The notes: generated by a model not told the origin, from the letters alone. A DNA stretch of 64,000 bases from Holophaga sp. (GCA_016715205.1 JADKBC010000002.1:62001-126000); one strand, 5' to 3'; shown: positions 52,522 through 61,251, numbered from the stretch's first letter. Program-made: numbers and translations.

Positions 52522-54087
52522 ATGGCAGCCACCGATACCACTCAACCCAAAGCCCCCAGCCTCCATGAGCTTCTGGACATGGAGAAGATGGTGCTGTCCT
52601 CCAAGATCCGGGAGGCCCAGAGCGCTGCGGAACGCTGGATGCGCTACCTGGGATTTCCGGGCGGAATCGCGCTCTTCCTGCTGGTCTACTACCTGCCCGC
52701 GGGCGCGGGGCTTAGTGCCTCGGCCCAGGCCGGTGCGGCCTGCTTCGCCCTGGCCCTGGTGTGGTGGGTCACCGAACCCTTTCCCACTTATGTCACCTCC
52801 CTGGTGCTGATGTTCCTGCTCCTGGTGACCCGCACCTCCAACGCCAAGGCAATCATGGACGTGCTGGGCATGGAGGTGATCTGGCTGAACCTGCTGGCCT
52901 TCATCCTCAGCTCCATGCTGGTGAAGACGCGCCTGGCCAAGCGCATGGCCCTCTGGCTGGTGCTGCGCTTTGGCCACAAGGCCAACTGGGCGCTGCTGGC
53001 TTTTGTCATCCTACAACTGGCCCTCGCGCCACTGATTCCAGCTACGGCGGCCCGCTGCGTGATGACGCTGCCCCTCATGATCGTGGTGGCCGCCATCTAC
53101 GGCTCCACCCAGGAGGCCCCCAACAACTTCGGCAAGAACCTGATGTTGCTCAACCTAGCCTGCATCTCGGTGCTGTCCTCGGTGACCATGACCGGCAGTT
53201 CGGCGAACCTCATCGCCGTGGGCCTCATCGAGAACATGGGTGGCCATCGGGTCTACTACATGGACTGGATGCGCGTGGGCGCGCCCATCGCCATCGTCAC
53301 CATGCTCGCCATGTGGATCATCGGGCAGAAGCTGCTCTTCCGCATCAAGCCCGAGGATCAGGTGCCTCACCTGGAGGGGGGTCTGGATCTCGTGCGGGAG
53401 CAGTACGCCAAGATGGGCCCCTTCAGCTTCGCGGAGAAGAAGGCCCTGGCCATTTTCGGCGTGGTGCTCTTCCTCTGGATGACGGATGTCTTCCACATGC
53501 GCTGGTTCGGCGTGGAAATCAGCGCGCCCTTTGCGGCGCTGCTGGGTGCGGTGATCGTGCTCTTCCCCCGCTGGGGCGTGTTGCAGTGGGCCGAAGCGGA
53601 CATCCCCTGGCACTTGCTCATTTTCAGCGCGGGCGCCTACGCCGGGGGTCTGGCGCTGGATGGAACGGGGGCCGCAGAGTGGGGCGTGCGTATGCTCTTC
53701 GGCGGCATGAACCTGAGGGCCCTTCCCTTCGGAGTCGCCTTCACCGTGGTCATCGCCGTGATGATGTACAGCCACCTGCTCACCACTTCGAAGACGGTGC
53801 GCACCCTGATCATGCTGCCCATCATCATCACGCTGGCCAAGGCGCTGGGCTGGGATCCCCTGGCCTTCGCGCTCCCAGCGGCCCTCTGCATCGACTGGGT
53901 CGTGGGCCTTCCCATCAGTGGCAAGCCCAATGTGATTCTCTTCTCAACCAACCAGTTCTCGGTGATGGACAACTTCAAGTACGGAATGGTGGCCTGCACC
54001 CTTGGGGTCGTCTTTCTGGTGGTTTCTGCCGCCACTTGGTTCCACTGGCTCGGGATCACTCCCGCCTTCTGGGCGATGCCGCAATGA
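52522..54087 (+). CDS. SLC13/DASS-family anion transporter
   Basis: A 521-residue membrane transporter with about 11-13 hydrophobic helices. The two SNT-type motifs are visible as TGSSANLIAVG near residue 230 and GLPISGKPNVILFSTNQFS near residue 460, in the re-entrant hairpins of the DASS family. Homologues import di- and tricarboxylates, sulfate or phosphate, driven by sodium. The substrate here is not fixed by the sequence. Its position, behind a phosphate-type porin and CYTH enzyme, makes phosphate, sulfate or an organic acid plausible. Its stop overlaps the next gene's ATG by four bases. Confidence 0.88.
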   Translation: MAATDTTQPKAPSLHELLDMEKMVLSSKIREAQSAAERWMRYLGFPGGIALFLLVYYLPAGAGLSASAQAGAACFALALVWWVTEPFPTYVTSLVLMFLLLVTRTSNAKAIMDVLGMEVIWLNLLAFILSSMLVKTRLAKRMALWLVLRFGHKANWALLAFVILQLALAPLIPATAARCVMTLPLMIVVAAIYGSTQEAPNNFGKNLMLLNLACISVLSSVTMTGSSANLIAVGLIENMGGHRVYYMDWMRVGAPIAIVTMLAMWIIGQKLLFRIKPEDQVPHLEGGLDLVREQYAKMGPFSFAEKKALAIFGVVLFLWMTDVFHMRWFGVEISAPFAALLGAVIVLFPRWGVLQWAEADIPWHLLIFSAGAYAGGLALDGTGAAEWGVRMLFGGMNLRALPFGVAFTVVIAVMMYSHLLTTSKTVRTLIMLPIIITLAKALGWDPLAFALPAALCIDWVVGLPISGKPNVILFSTNQFSVMDNFKYGMVACTLGVVFLVVSAATWFHWLGITPAFWAMPQ

Positions 54088-54806
54088 AGATCCTTCGAAT
54101 CCTTTCCTGCCTGATCCTGGCCCCGCTGTTTTTGGGGGCCACGGAAATCCAGTCCTACGAACTGCGTCTCGCCACCGCGCCCGACGGCTCGGGCGCGGCC
54201 CAGGCCACGCTGCGCCTCACGAGCTGCACGCCGGGCCAGCTAAAGTTCCCCCTGGGCTTCATTCAGATCCAAGAACTGCACCTGCTGGAAGCACCCCAAG
54301 GGGCTCGCCTGGAAACCGGGCCGACCAACGGACAGATGCTGCTGCACGCCTACCTGCCGGAGGGCCTCGCGCCGGAGGCAACCCTGCGCTTCTCCTTCTC
54401 GATTCCGCAGGCCTTTTTCGTTCCGGAGCCGGGCCTGGGGGAAAAGTCCAACCTGCCAGAGGGCAGCCGCCTGTTCAGGCACGCCTTCGTGAACACGCAG
54501 GAAGGCACCATCGGCAGCTACCGCTTCGAGCTGCTCTTCCCCGAACACACCATGGCCCAAAGCATTCGCGAGCAGCTCCCCAAGGCCAAAAAAAGCGAAG
54601 TGGGGCCTCGGGTTCTGCTGACCAAGCTCGATGGCCGCCAGGCCGCAGTGCTCCAGCTCAGTACGCTCAAGCAGGGCGATGACACCTCCATGCTACTGGA
54701 AGTGGTCCCCGAGCGGAAAACCTGGGGCTGGCTGCTGGTGGGCTTGGCCTTGGCAGCGATCTACCTCGTCTACTTCCGGGATCTCGTCGCGCCCAAGAAG
54801 GCCTGA
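54084..54806 (+). CDS. Exported protein with C-terminal membrane anchor, unknown function
   Basis: A 240-residue protein. A signal peptide (MKILRILSCLILAPLFLGAT) leads to a beta-rich extracytoplasmic part (about 20-215) and a C-terminal transmembrane helix (WLLVGLALAAIYLVYF) with a short positive tail (RDLVAPKKA). So the main domain would face the periplasm and the tail the cytoplasm. I do not recognise a family. It is translationally coupled to the SLC13-type gene by an ATGA overlap, so it may be an accessory subunit of that transporter. Confidence 0.7.
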   Translation: MKILRILSCLILAPLFLGATEIQSYELRLATAPDGSGAAQATLRLTSCTPGQLKFPLGFIQIQELHLLEAPQGARLETGPTNGQMLLHAYLPEGLAPEATLRFSFSIPQAFFVPEPGLGEKSNLPEGSRLFRHAFVNTQEGTIGSYRFELLFPEHTMAQSIREQLPKAKKSEVGPRVLLTKLDGRQAAVLQLSTLKQGDDTSMLLEVVPERKTWGWLLVGLALAAIYLVYFRDLVAPKKA

Positions 54807-54852
54807 TTTCCCCCTTGCCCCTTTCTGTCACCTCACTCCCAAGGAGCCCCCC

Positions 54853-55491
54853 ATGGCCGATCCCTTCGCCAAGAACACCGCCACTTCCAGTGAAGATGCC
54901 GCCAAGATTGTGCCCCGCGCGGAATTCCGGGTCTTCGGTCACGGCGTCATCGACCTCGTGAAAGAGAAGATGTGGAACGGCAAGACCGTGCTGTTCCAGG
55001 CCCGGAAAATGCCGGCGGAGACCTATTTCCTGAGCGCTCAGACCAACGAGGCCAATGTGAAGGTCCGCGATGGCCTGCTCGACATCAAGACCAAGGTGGG
55101 GGAAACCCCCGAGGGTTACGAGATCTTCCAGCCTCGGGGCAAGTTCCAGTTTCCCGTCAAGAAGGACGACCTGGCCACGATCCTGTCTCACCTCAAGACT
55201 GAAATGACCCTGACCCAGGACAGTTACACCATCGACGAGTTCATCGCCATGGCCCGGAAACACGGGGACCTCACCCCCGTCATTGTGGAGAAGATGCGCT
55301 ACGGGTTCACCATCGACGGCATCATCTGCGAATACGCCAAGGTTTGGTTTAACGGCGCCATGGTTGAGTCCGCCTGCGCCGAGAGCGAAAACTATGCGGG
55401 CATGAAGCAGGTAGTCGAGGGCCTCGGCCTCGCTGCGATGCCCAACACGAACTACCTGCGGGCCGCCAAGCGGGTCGTGGGCATGGAGTAG
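54853..55491 (+). CDS. Divergent CYTH/TTM-like protein
   Basis: A 212-residue cytoplasmic protein that shows matching blocks with the 194-residue protein at 51387. It keeps more of the charged pattern expected of a triphosphate tunnel metalloenzyme: NVKVRDGLLDIKTKV (basic and acidic alternating), IVEKMRYGFTIDGIICEYAKV (K-R...DG...E) and ESACAESEN with clustered glutamates. VTC-type polyphosphate polymerases and CYTH enzymes share such features, but I cannot place it in either without a profile search. AAGGAG precedes the ATG at 54853. Context links it to the SLC13, DUF4010 and CYTH genes. Confidence 0.55.
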   Translation: MADPFAKNTATSSEDAAKIVPRAEFRVFGHGVIDLVKEKMWNGKTVLFQARKMPAETYFLSAQTNEANVKVRDGLLDIKTKVGETPEGYEIFQPRGKFQFPVKKDDLATILSHLKTEMTLTQDSYTIDEFIAMARKHGDLTPVIVEKMRYGFTIDGIICEYAKVWFNGAMVESACAESENYAGMKQVVEGLGLAAMPNTNYLRAAKRVVGME

Positions 55492-55510
55492 TCCTTTCGG
55501 TGGGGCCGGG

Positions 55511-55532
55511 CGCGGCGAGCTGCTTCGCCGCG
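55511..55532 (+). terminator. Strong GC hairpin before the DUF4010 gene
   Basis: CGCGGCGA (55511-55518) pairs with TCGCCGCG (55525-55532) around a six-base GCTGCT loop. G- and C-runs on either side can extend the helix. No T-rich tail follows, so it may be an attenuator or mRNA stability element in the 96-base gap between the two genes. Confidence 0.4.
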
Positions 55533-55587
55533 TCCCCGCCCGTGACCGCAAGAGTTGTGAACCAGTCGTGCCGTTTCGGAGTTCCCC

Positions 55588-56925
55588 GTGTTGCCACCCC
55601 AAGTCGCCTCGTTCTTCCTCACGCTGGCCATCAGCACCCTGATCGGCATTGGCCTGCGGGACTACTATGAGGGCGAGGGGAAGTTCGACACCTTCGGAAC
55701 GGTGCGCACCTTCGTGTTCATCGGGATGCTCGGCTTCATGCTGTACCAGATCCCGGGCATCGGGAACTACGCCTTTCTCCTGGGCATCGGGGCTCTGGTG
55801 CCATTCCTGCTGATCTACTACAACAACAAGATCCGGCAGAAGAAGAGTCCGGGCCTGATCGGCGTTCTGATCGCGCTCCTGACCTACACCACGGGGCCGG
55901 TGGCCATCAACCAGCCCCACTGGTTCCTGGTGCTCTTCGGCGTGTCCATCCTTTTCGTCCTTCACTCCAAAGGCAAGATCCGGCAATTCACGGATCGACT
56001 GGAGACGGGCGAGGTGGTTACGGCCTGCAAGTTCCTGGCGATCGCCGGGGTGGTGCTGCCCCTGATTCCCACCCTGCCGCCGGATTCGGGGCTGGTGGGC
56101 CGCCTCTTCACCATCCTCCCCGTGACGCCCCGGCAGGTATGGATGGCCGTGGTCATCACCACGACGATCTCCTACCTCGGCTACGTGCTTCAGACCTACC
56201 TCTTCCCCCGCAAGGGCATGCTGCTCACAGGTCTCATCGGAGGTGTCTACTCCAGCACGGTGGCGGTGCTGGTGCTGGCCAAGAAATCCAAGCGGCATCC
56301 TGGGCATGACCAGGAGGCCGCTGCGGCCATCCTGCTGGCGGTCTCGATGATGTATCTGCGGCTGCTGGTCCTGGTGGCGATCTTCCGCTTCCACTCGGCC
56401 CTTCAGGTCGGCCCCGCGCTGCTGGTGCTAGCGGCCCTGGCGGCGGGCTACGCGCTGTGGGTGCGGCGGGCTCGGAAGTTGCCCCTGCCCGCAGTGCCCA
56501 GCGAACGCGAAGCCGCGAGTGCCGACGAACCCCTTCCAGCGGGAACGCCCGAAATAGCGGAACCTGCCATGCGGAAGAATCCCCTGGAGATCAACTCGGC
56601 CCTCTTCTTCGCCTTCATGTTCGTGGCCGTTTCCCTGGCCACCAAGTATGTGCTCGTCTACTTCAAGGACATGGGGCTGCGCATGCTGTCCTTCGTGGTG
56701 GGATGCACCGACATCACGCCCTTCGTGGTCTCGGTGCTGCAAGGCAACCTGGGCATCGGCACCCCCCAGATCCTGCAGGCCATCATCTTCGCCAGCGCCA
56801 GCAACAACATGCTCAAGGTGGCCTACACCTACATTTTTGGAACCCGCCGCACCGCCAACCTCGCGGCCCTCGGAATGGGTTCTCTGGCCCTGCTTTCCAT
56901 CCTGTACGCCATGCTTGCAATCTAG
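55588..56925 (+). CDS. DUF4010 / MgtC-like membrane protein
   Basis: A 445-residue integral membrane protein with about 12 helices. It opens with FFLTLAISTLIGIGLRDYY and RTFVFIGMLGFMLYQI, matching the N-terminal MgtC/SapB-like hydrophobic part, and the second half (from about residue 330) matches the DUF4010 pattern (SLATKYVLVYFKDMGLRMLSF, abbreviated to its core). Family members are of unknown function; MgtC relatives affect magnesium or acid tolerance and ATP synthase. GTG start at 55588 has CGGAG upstream. Its transport role, if any, is unknown. Confidence 0.8.
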   Translation: MLPPQVASFFLTLAISTLIGIGLRDYYEGEGKFDTFGTVRTFVFIGMLGFMLYQIPGIGNYAFLLGIGALVPFLLIYYNNKIRQKKSPGLIGVLIALLTYTTGPVAINQPHWFLVLFGVSILFVLHSKGKIRQFTDRLETGEVVTACKFLAIAGVVLPLIPTLPPDSGLVGRLFTILPVTPRQVWMAVVITTTISYLGYVLQTYLFPRKGMLLTGLIGGVYSSTVAVLVLAKKSKRHPGHDQEAAAAILLAVSMMYLRLLVLVAIFRFHSALQVGPALLVLAALAAGYALWVRRARKLPLPAVPSEREAASADEPLPAGTPEIAEPAMRKNPLEINSALFFAFMFVAVSLATKYVLVYFKDMGLRMLSFVVGCTDITPFVVSVLQGNLGIGTPQILQAIIFASASNNMLKVAYTYIFGTRRTANLAALGMGSLALLSILYAMLAI

Positions 56926-56946
56926 CCCTCCGAACCTGGAGTTCCC

Positions 56947-57963
56947 ATGAAGCTGAGGATTCTTCTTGCGCTAAACCTTCTGGTCGCCGGAGTCCACGTG
57001 GAAGGGAAGGCTCCGGTCTTCAAAGTGCTGGGGAAAGGGACAACCCCCGCTCAGTCCAAGAGCGGCCCCCGCCGCCAGGATCTGAGCGCGGCGGTCTGCG
57101 TGGAGGGCCGGGCCTTTTTGGCCTACGACGGGGGTGTGAACTCCGAACAGCCGGAGATCCGCGTGGCGCCGCTGGCGGGGATCGAGAAGGAGAGCGTGCT
57201 CCTGAAGCGCGTGGTGGGGCAGCGGGATCTGGAGGGGATGACCTTCCGGGGGGGTCAGTTCTATGTGATCTCCTCGCTGTCCCAAGCGGATGAGGACACG
57301 GAGGCCTTCCGCCTGCTCACGGAGTTCTCCCTGGACCCCACGGGCCGCTTCGTGCGCAACGAGCGCTCGGTCGTGATCCGGGATCTGATGCTGGACACCC
57401 TCAGAACCCTGCCCGACGAGCGGTGGTTCTCCAGAGTGGCGGCGACCTTCGGCGTGAAGGGTGGCCTCAATGCGGAGGGCCTTTCGTGGGTGCCGGACCA
57501 GCCGGAAACCCTGCTTGTCGGCCTGCGCTCTCCCCTGTGGGGAGAGGCCTTCGGCGACCCCACCTTCGGCAAGGCCTTCGCCCTGAACCGGGGCCAGGCG
57601 ATCCTCGCTTTCATCACGCGGCCCTTCTCCGACCGCCCCACGGTGCGCCTGGAGACCCTCGACCTGGGGGGTCACGGCGTGCGCGACATCCAGTACCTGC
57701 CCGACTTGAAGGGATACCTGATCCTTGGCGGCCCGGTGGACAAGGCTGCGGGCTACTCCCTGTGGTTCTACGCGGGGGCCGGCCAGCCTGAACGCATTCG
57801 CTTGGAGGCCTTCGAGGGGCTCTGCCGCCCCGAGGCCATCATGCCGGTGCCGGGCCGCCCCGAGGTCTACCTCTTCAGTGAAGAAGGCGGCTATAACTGC
57901 GATGCGCCGCCCTACACCTACCTGCACCTGGAATACCACCCTGCCGGGGAGGCCCGTCCATGA
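56947..57963 (+). CDS. Exported DUF3616-type protein (probable beta-propeller)
   Basis: A 338-residue protein with a signal peptide (MKLRILLALNLLVAGVHVEG). The body is repetitive beta structure: DLSAAVCVEGRAFLAYDGG, DLEGMTFRGGQFYVISSLS, LNAEGLSWVPDQPETLLVGL, HGVRDIQYLPDLKGYLILGG, and RPEAIMPVPGRPEVYLFSEE, the layout of DUF3616, a propeller-like family often next to phosphatases or phytase-like genes. No catalytic residues are evident. It overlaps the chemoreceptor gene by four bases. Possibly a periplasmic binding or hydrolytic protein. Confidence 0.75.
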   Translation: MKLRILLALNLLVAGVHVEGKAPVFKVLGKGTTPAQSKSGPRRQDLSAAVCVEGRAFLAYDGGVNSEQPEIRVAPLAGIEKESVLLKRVVGQRDLEGMTFRGGQFYVISSLSQADEDTEAFRLLTEFSLDPTGRFVRNERSVVIRDLMLDTLRTLPDERWFSRVAATFGVKGGLNAEGLSWVPDQPETLLVGLRSPLWGEAFGDPTFGKAFALNRGQAILAFITRPFSDRPTVRLETLDLGGHGVRDIQYLPDLKGYLILGGPVDKAAGYSLWFYAGAGQPERIRLEAFEGLCRPEAIMPVPGRPEVYLFSEEGGYNCDAPPYTYLHLEYHPAGEARP

Positions 57964-59558
57964 GCTGGCCACGATTCCTCAAACCGCGCAGCCTTGGCGG
58001 CAAGTTCCTGCTGCTCTTCGGAAGCCAGGCCCTGCTGCTGGGCCTAGTTTTCGCCCTAGGCTACAGCGCCCTCAACCGCCTTCGGGCCGGGCAGGTGATC
58101 CTGGGCGGCAACCTGCCCAAGGCTTCGGTGGCGGCCCGCGTGCTGCACGATTCCGATGTGCTCCGGGTGATCCATGTCTCCCTGGTAGGGGCCGGGCGCA
58201 ATGGCGAATACGTGGAGAAGCGCCTCAAGCGCCTGAAGGAAGTGGAGGACATGCTGGCCGCCTCCCTGGGGGAAATGGACCGGCTACCCTGGTCGCCGGT
58301 CGAGCGGGCGAAGGTGGACATCATCCTGGCGGGAATGCGCCGCTACGCGGAGGCCTTTCCTCCGGTGCTGGAGAAGGCTCGAACCGCCAGCCCGGCTGAA
58401 CTCCCGGATCTGATCGAGGCGAACACCGCTTTCAGACGGGAAGGTTACAATCTGCTGCTGTCGATGCTGCCGGAAATCCAGCTGCAGGGAGAGGAACAGC
58501 TCAAGCAGGACCTTCGGGCCAGTCAACGGAGCCAGGCCTTGATGCTGGGCGGGCTGCTGGCTGCCATCGCAGTGGGCCTGGCCATCACGAGGGGCGTGAG
58601 CCGCCAGGTGCGCCGTCAGGCCGCGGATCTCAAGGGCAGCATGGCGGCTTTGGCCAGTGGCGACCTCACCCGTTCTTGCCCCGTGACCACCCAGGATGAG
58701 CTGGGGGATGCGGCGGCGAGCCTGAACGGCGTGCTGTTGGAACTGGCCGTGGACATCCGGGCCATCGCCGGGGCCACGGACCAGACGGCCTCTTCCGCGG
58801 CGGAACTGGCCGCAACCTCCGGCGAGATGAACCGCGCCAGCGAGGACATCAGCCAGGCGGCCCAGTCTCAGCGCCAGATCATGGGCCAGAGTTCCAGCAT
58901 TCTCGGGGAAATGTCCCGGCTTGTCGAAGCCGTTCAAGCGGATACTCGCCGCCTGGGTGAACTGGCGGGCTCGACCCAACGGGCCAGCGGCGCGGGACAG
59001 GAGAGCGCCGGGGAGTTGGACCAGGCCATGGGAGCCATTCTGGAGAGCTCCCAGAAGGTGGAGCGGATCACGGGGGTCATCGCCGACATTGCTCGGCAGA
59101 CCAACCTGCTCTCCCTCAACGCAGCCATCGAGGCGGCCAAGGCGGGAACCCAGGGGAAGGGCTTCGCGGTGGTGGCGGAAGAGATCCGCAAACTGGCGGA
59201 ACGCTCGGGGCAGGCGGCCAAGGAGATCGCGGCCCTGATCCAGGAGAGCTCGGAACGGGTGCGAACGGGCTCGGCGGCGGTGGGCCGCGTGGGCGGCAGC
59301 CTCGGTGAGATCGTGGGCTTTGTGGAGGAGAACGGCAAACGGGTGAAGGAGATCGCTGCCGCGATGGACGAGCAGGCCACCCACAACCGGGAGTTGGTGG
59401 GGCGCATGGACTCCGCCGCGGGGCTCACGGAGCGCAACGCATCCGCCACCGCGGAGCTGGCGGCGGCCATGCATGAGACGGCCCTCACGGTGGACCAGTT
59501 GGAGGAACTGGCCACGCGCCTGCGCACGCAGATCGAGCGCTTCAGGACCGAGGGCTAA
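57960..59558 (+). CDS. Methyl-accepting chemotaxis protein
   Basis: A 532-residue chemoreceptor. An N-terminal helix (FLLLFGSQALLLGLVFALGY) and a second near residue 190 (ALMLGGLLAAIAVGLAITRG) enclose a helical periplasmic sensor of about 150 residues of 4HB type. A HAMP domain (SGDLTRSCPVTTQDELG) and the signalling hairpin follow, with the tip at DIARQTNLLSLNAAIEAAKAG (near residue 375-395), conserved in all MCPs. It should feed a CheA/CheW system, which is not in this window. Coupled to the propeller gene by ATGA, it may sense a compound handled by this cluster. Confidence 0.92.
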   Translation: MSWPRFLKPRSLGGKFLLLFGSQALLLGLVFALGYSALNRLRAGQVILGGNLPKASVAARVLHDSDVLRVIHVSLVGAGRNGEYVEKRLKRLKEVEDMLAASLGEMDRLPWSPVERAKVDIILAGMRRYAEAFPPVLEKARTASPAELPDLIEANTAFRREGYNLLLSMLPEIQLQGEEQLKQDLRASQRSQALMLGGLLAAIAVGLAITRGVSRQVRRQAADLKGSMAALASGDLTRSCPVTTQDELGDAAASLNGVLLELAVDIRAIAGATDQTASSAAELAATSGEMNRASEDISQAAQSQRQIMGQSSSILGEMSRLVEAVQADTRRLGELAGSTQRASGAGQESAGELDQAMGAILESSQKVERITGVIADIARQTNLLSLNAAIEAAKAGTQGKGFAVVAEEIRKLAERSGQAAKEIAALIQESSERVRTGSAAVGRVGGSLGEIVGFVEENGKRVKEIAAAMDEQATHNRELVGRMDSAAGLTERNASATAELAAAMHETALTVDQLEELATRLRTQIERFRTEG

Positions 59559-59595
59559 GGGTCCGAGGCATAATGGGGCTTTCCCAAGGCTTCGC

Positions 59596-60702
59596 ATGCT
59601 CCAGGCTTCCTTCCTCCGCCCTTCTCTCTATGCCCTGGGGCTCCTTCTGGGGGGCCTTGGAGTCCGTCTTCCGGCCCAGGCACCGGCCGCTGTGGCCGCG
59701 CCGGCCGCAGCGGAGGATGGCCCCCATGTTTTCTGGGAGGGAGAGCAGGCGCGGATCTACTGGGTCCGGAAGGGGGGCGTGGAGGTGGAGGCCGCCCGAG
59801 GGAAGGTCGTGCTTCCCCTCACAGGACTGGCCGCCCGGCCGCTGGTCCTGACGCCCCAGATGCCCGCTCCGGCCCAGGGAGAATTCCCTGCGCCGGAGAA
59901 GATCCTGGCCCTGAGTGATGTGCATGGACGATTCGACACCCTCTTGAAGCTGCTGAAGGCGCACAAGGTCGTGGATGACACTCTGCAGTGGACCTTCGGC
60001 CTGGGCCATCTGGTGATCCTGGGCGATGTGATGGATCGAGGTCCGAGGGTCACCGAGGCGCTCTGGTTCCTACGGGCTCTTCAGGAGGCCGCCCTGGAGA
60101 AAGGCGGTCGGGTTCATGTGCTGCCCGGCAACCACGAAGCCATGGTGGCCGCAGGGGACCTGCGCTACCTGCACCCGAAATACGCCCGGCACCTGGAGGG
60201 CCTGCCCACCCAGCCCGAGCTGGTGGGCCCGAACTCCGAGCTGGGGCGTTGGCTCCGCAGCCTTCCTGTGCTCCTGAAGCTGGGGGATTACCTGTTCGTG
60301 CACGGGGGCATCTCTCCAGAGCTGGTGGCCCAGGGCTGGACCCTGGAGCAGATCAATGCCCGCTTCCGCGGGCTGTGGGGTGGGTATGGCTCGGATCGGG
60401 GCGGGGAGAAGGAGCTGCTGCTGCGCTCCAAGGGGCCCATCTGGTACCGGGGCCTGGTCCAGACCGAACGCGGGGGTGCCGCCACGGAGGCGGAGGTCCT
60501 CCAGGCCTTGCAGCGCTTCCAGGTGAAGGCCATCGTCGTGGGCCACACCACCCTCGATCGCGTGACCGCCTTGCATGGGGGGAAGGTGTTCGGCGTGGAT
60601 GCCGGAATTCTGGAAGGCCGACCGGGTGAAGTGTGGCTTTGGCAAGAGGGGCGGGTGTGGCGGGGCGGCGCCGAGGGAGGCCGGGAGCCCCTGATTCCCT
60701 GA
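59596..60702 (+). CDS. Exported calcineurin-like metallophosphatase (Shewanella-type)
   Basis: A 368-residue protein with a signal peptide (SLYALGLLLGGLGVRLPAQA) and a calcineurin-like phosphoesterase domain. The metal-binding blocks are ALSDVHGRFDTLLKLL, ILGDVMDRGPRVTEAL and VLPGNHEAMVA, plus LFVHGGISPEL and VGHTTLDRVTAL near the C-terminus. These are the GDxH, GDxxDRG, GNHE, H and GH motifs of the family. It most likely removes phosphate from phosphorylated compounds or proteins in the periplasm. The ATG at 59596 is used. It follows the chemoreceptor gene by 37 bases, in the same direction. Confidence 0.88.
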   Translation: MLQASFLRPSLYALGLLLGGLGVRLPAQAPAAVAAPAAAEDGPHVFWEGEQARIYWVRKGGVEVEAARGKVVLPLTGLAARPLVLTPQMPAPAQGEFPAPEKILALSDVHGRFDTLLKLLKAHKVVDDTLQWTFGLGHLVILGDVMDRGPRVTEALWFLRALQEAALEKGGRVHVLPGNHEAMVAAGDLRYLHPKYARHLEGLPTQPELVGPNSELGRWLRSLPVLLKLGDYLFVHGGISPELVAQGWTLEQINARFRGLWGGYGSDRGGEKELLLRSKGPIWYRGLVQTERGGAATEAEVLQALQRFQVKAIVVGHTTLDRVTALHGGKVFGVDAGILEGRPGEVWLWQEGRVWRGGAEGGREPLIP

Positions 60703-60747
60703 CGCAAGAGTCGAATCCGGTGGCATCCAACGGCTCGGGGAGTTCTC

Positions 60748-61251
60748 ATGCGCATGCTCGCTTTTCTGTTCGTCCTGGGAACGCTCCAGGCCGCGCCGCC
60801 CGAGGTGGTGGACCGGGTTGACCTGGCTCGCTACATGGGCACCTGGCACGTAATCGCCAAGTTTCCGAACCGCTTTCAGCGGGGCTGCGGCTGTACCACG
60901 GCCACCTATGCACTGCGACCCGACAGCAAGGTCTCGGTGCTGAACCGCTGCCGCACCGCCGGCGGGAAGGTCAAAAGCGCCACGGGCTGGGCCAAGGTGG
61001 TCGATTCCACGAGCAACGCGAAGCTAAAGGTCACCTTCTTCTGGCCCTTCTTCGGCGACTACTGGATTCTGGCCCTGGACCCCGATAATTGGGATGTGCT
61101 GGTGGGCACCCCGGAGCGCAAATACCTGTGGATCCTTGCGCGCCAGCCGAGGCTGGAGCCTGAGCGCCTCCAAGCGCTCAGGGCCAAGGCCACCGAACAG
61201 GGATTTGAGGTAGCCCGACTGGTGACGACGGAGCCTTGCGAGCAGCCCTAA
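60748..61251 (+). CDS. Bacterial lipocalin (Blc type)
   Basis: A 167-residue lipocalin. A signal peptide (MRMLAFLFVLGTLQA) lacks the usual lipobox cysteine of Blc, so the protein seems soluble in the periplasm rather than membrane-anchored. The lipocalin GxW block is YMGTWHVIAKFPNRF, followed by CGCTTATYAL and the second conserved block DYWILALDPDNWDVLVGTPERKYLWILARQP (shortened: GDYWILALD). It likely binds lipids or hydrophobic molecules from damaged envelopes. The stop overlaps the histidine kinase stop on the other strand by four bases. Confidence 0.88.
   Translation: MRMLAFLFVLGTLQAAPPEVVDRVDLARYMGTWHVIAKFPNRFQRGCGCTTATYALRPDSKVSVLNRCRTAGGKVKSATGWAKVVDSTSNAKLKVTFFWPFFGDYWILALDPDNWDVLVGTPERKYLWILARQPRLEPERLQALRAKATEQGFEVARLVTTEPCEQP

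Noticed and set aside
52761..54083. 681-residue frame running through the SLC13 gene into the next gene
   Set aside because: Upstream of 54084 it is a shifted shadow of the transporter; only the part from 54084 is a real gene.
60720..60747. TGGCATCCAACGGC as a second sigma-54 promoter before the lipocalin gene
   Set aside because: The spacing between the -24 and -12 elements is one base short and the motif lies directly at the ribosome-binding site.
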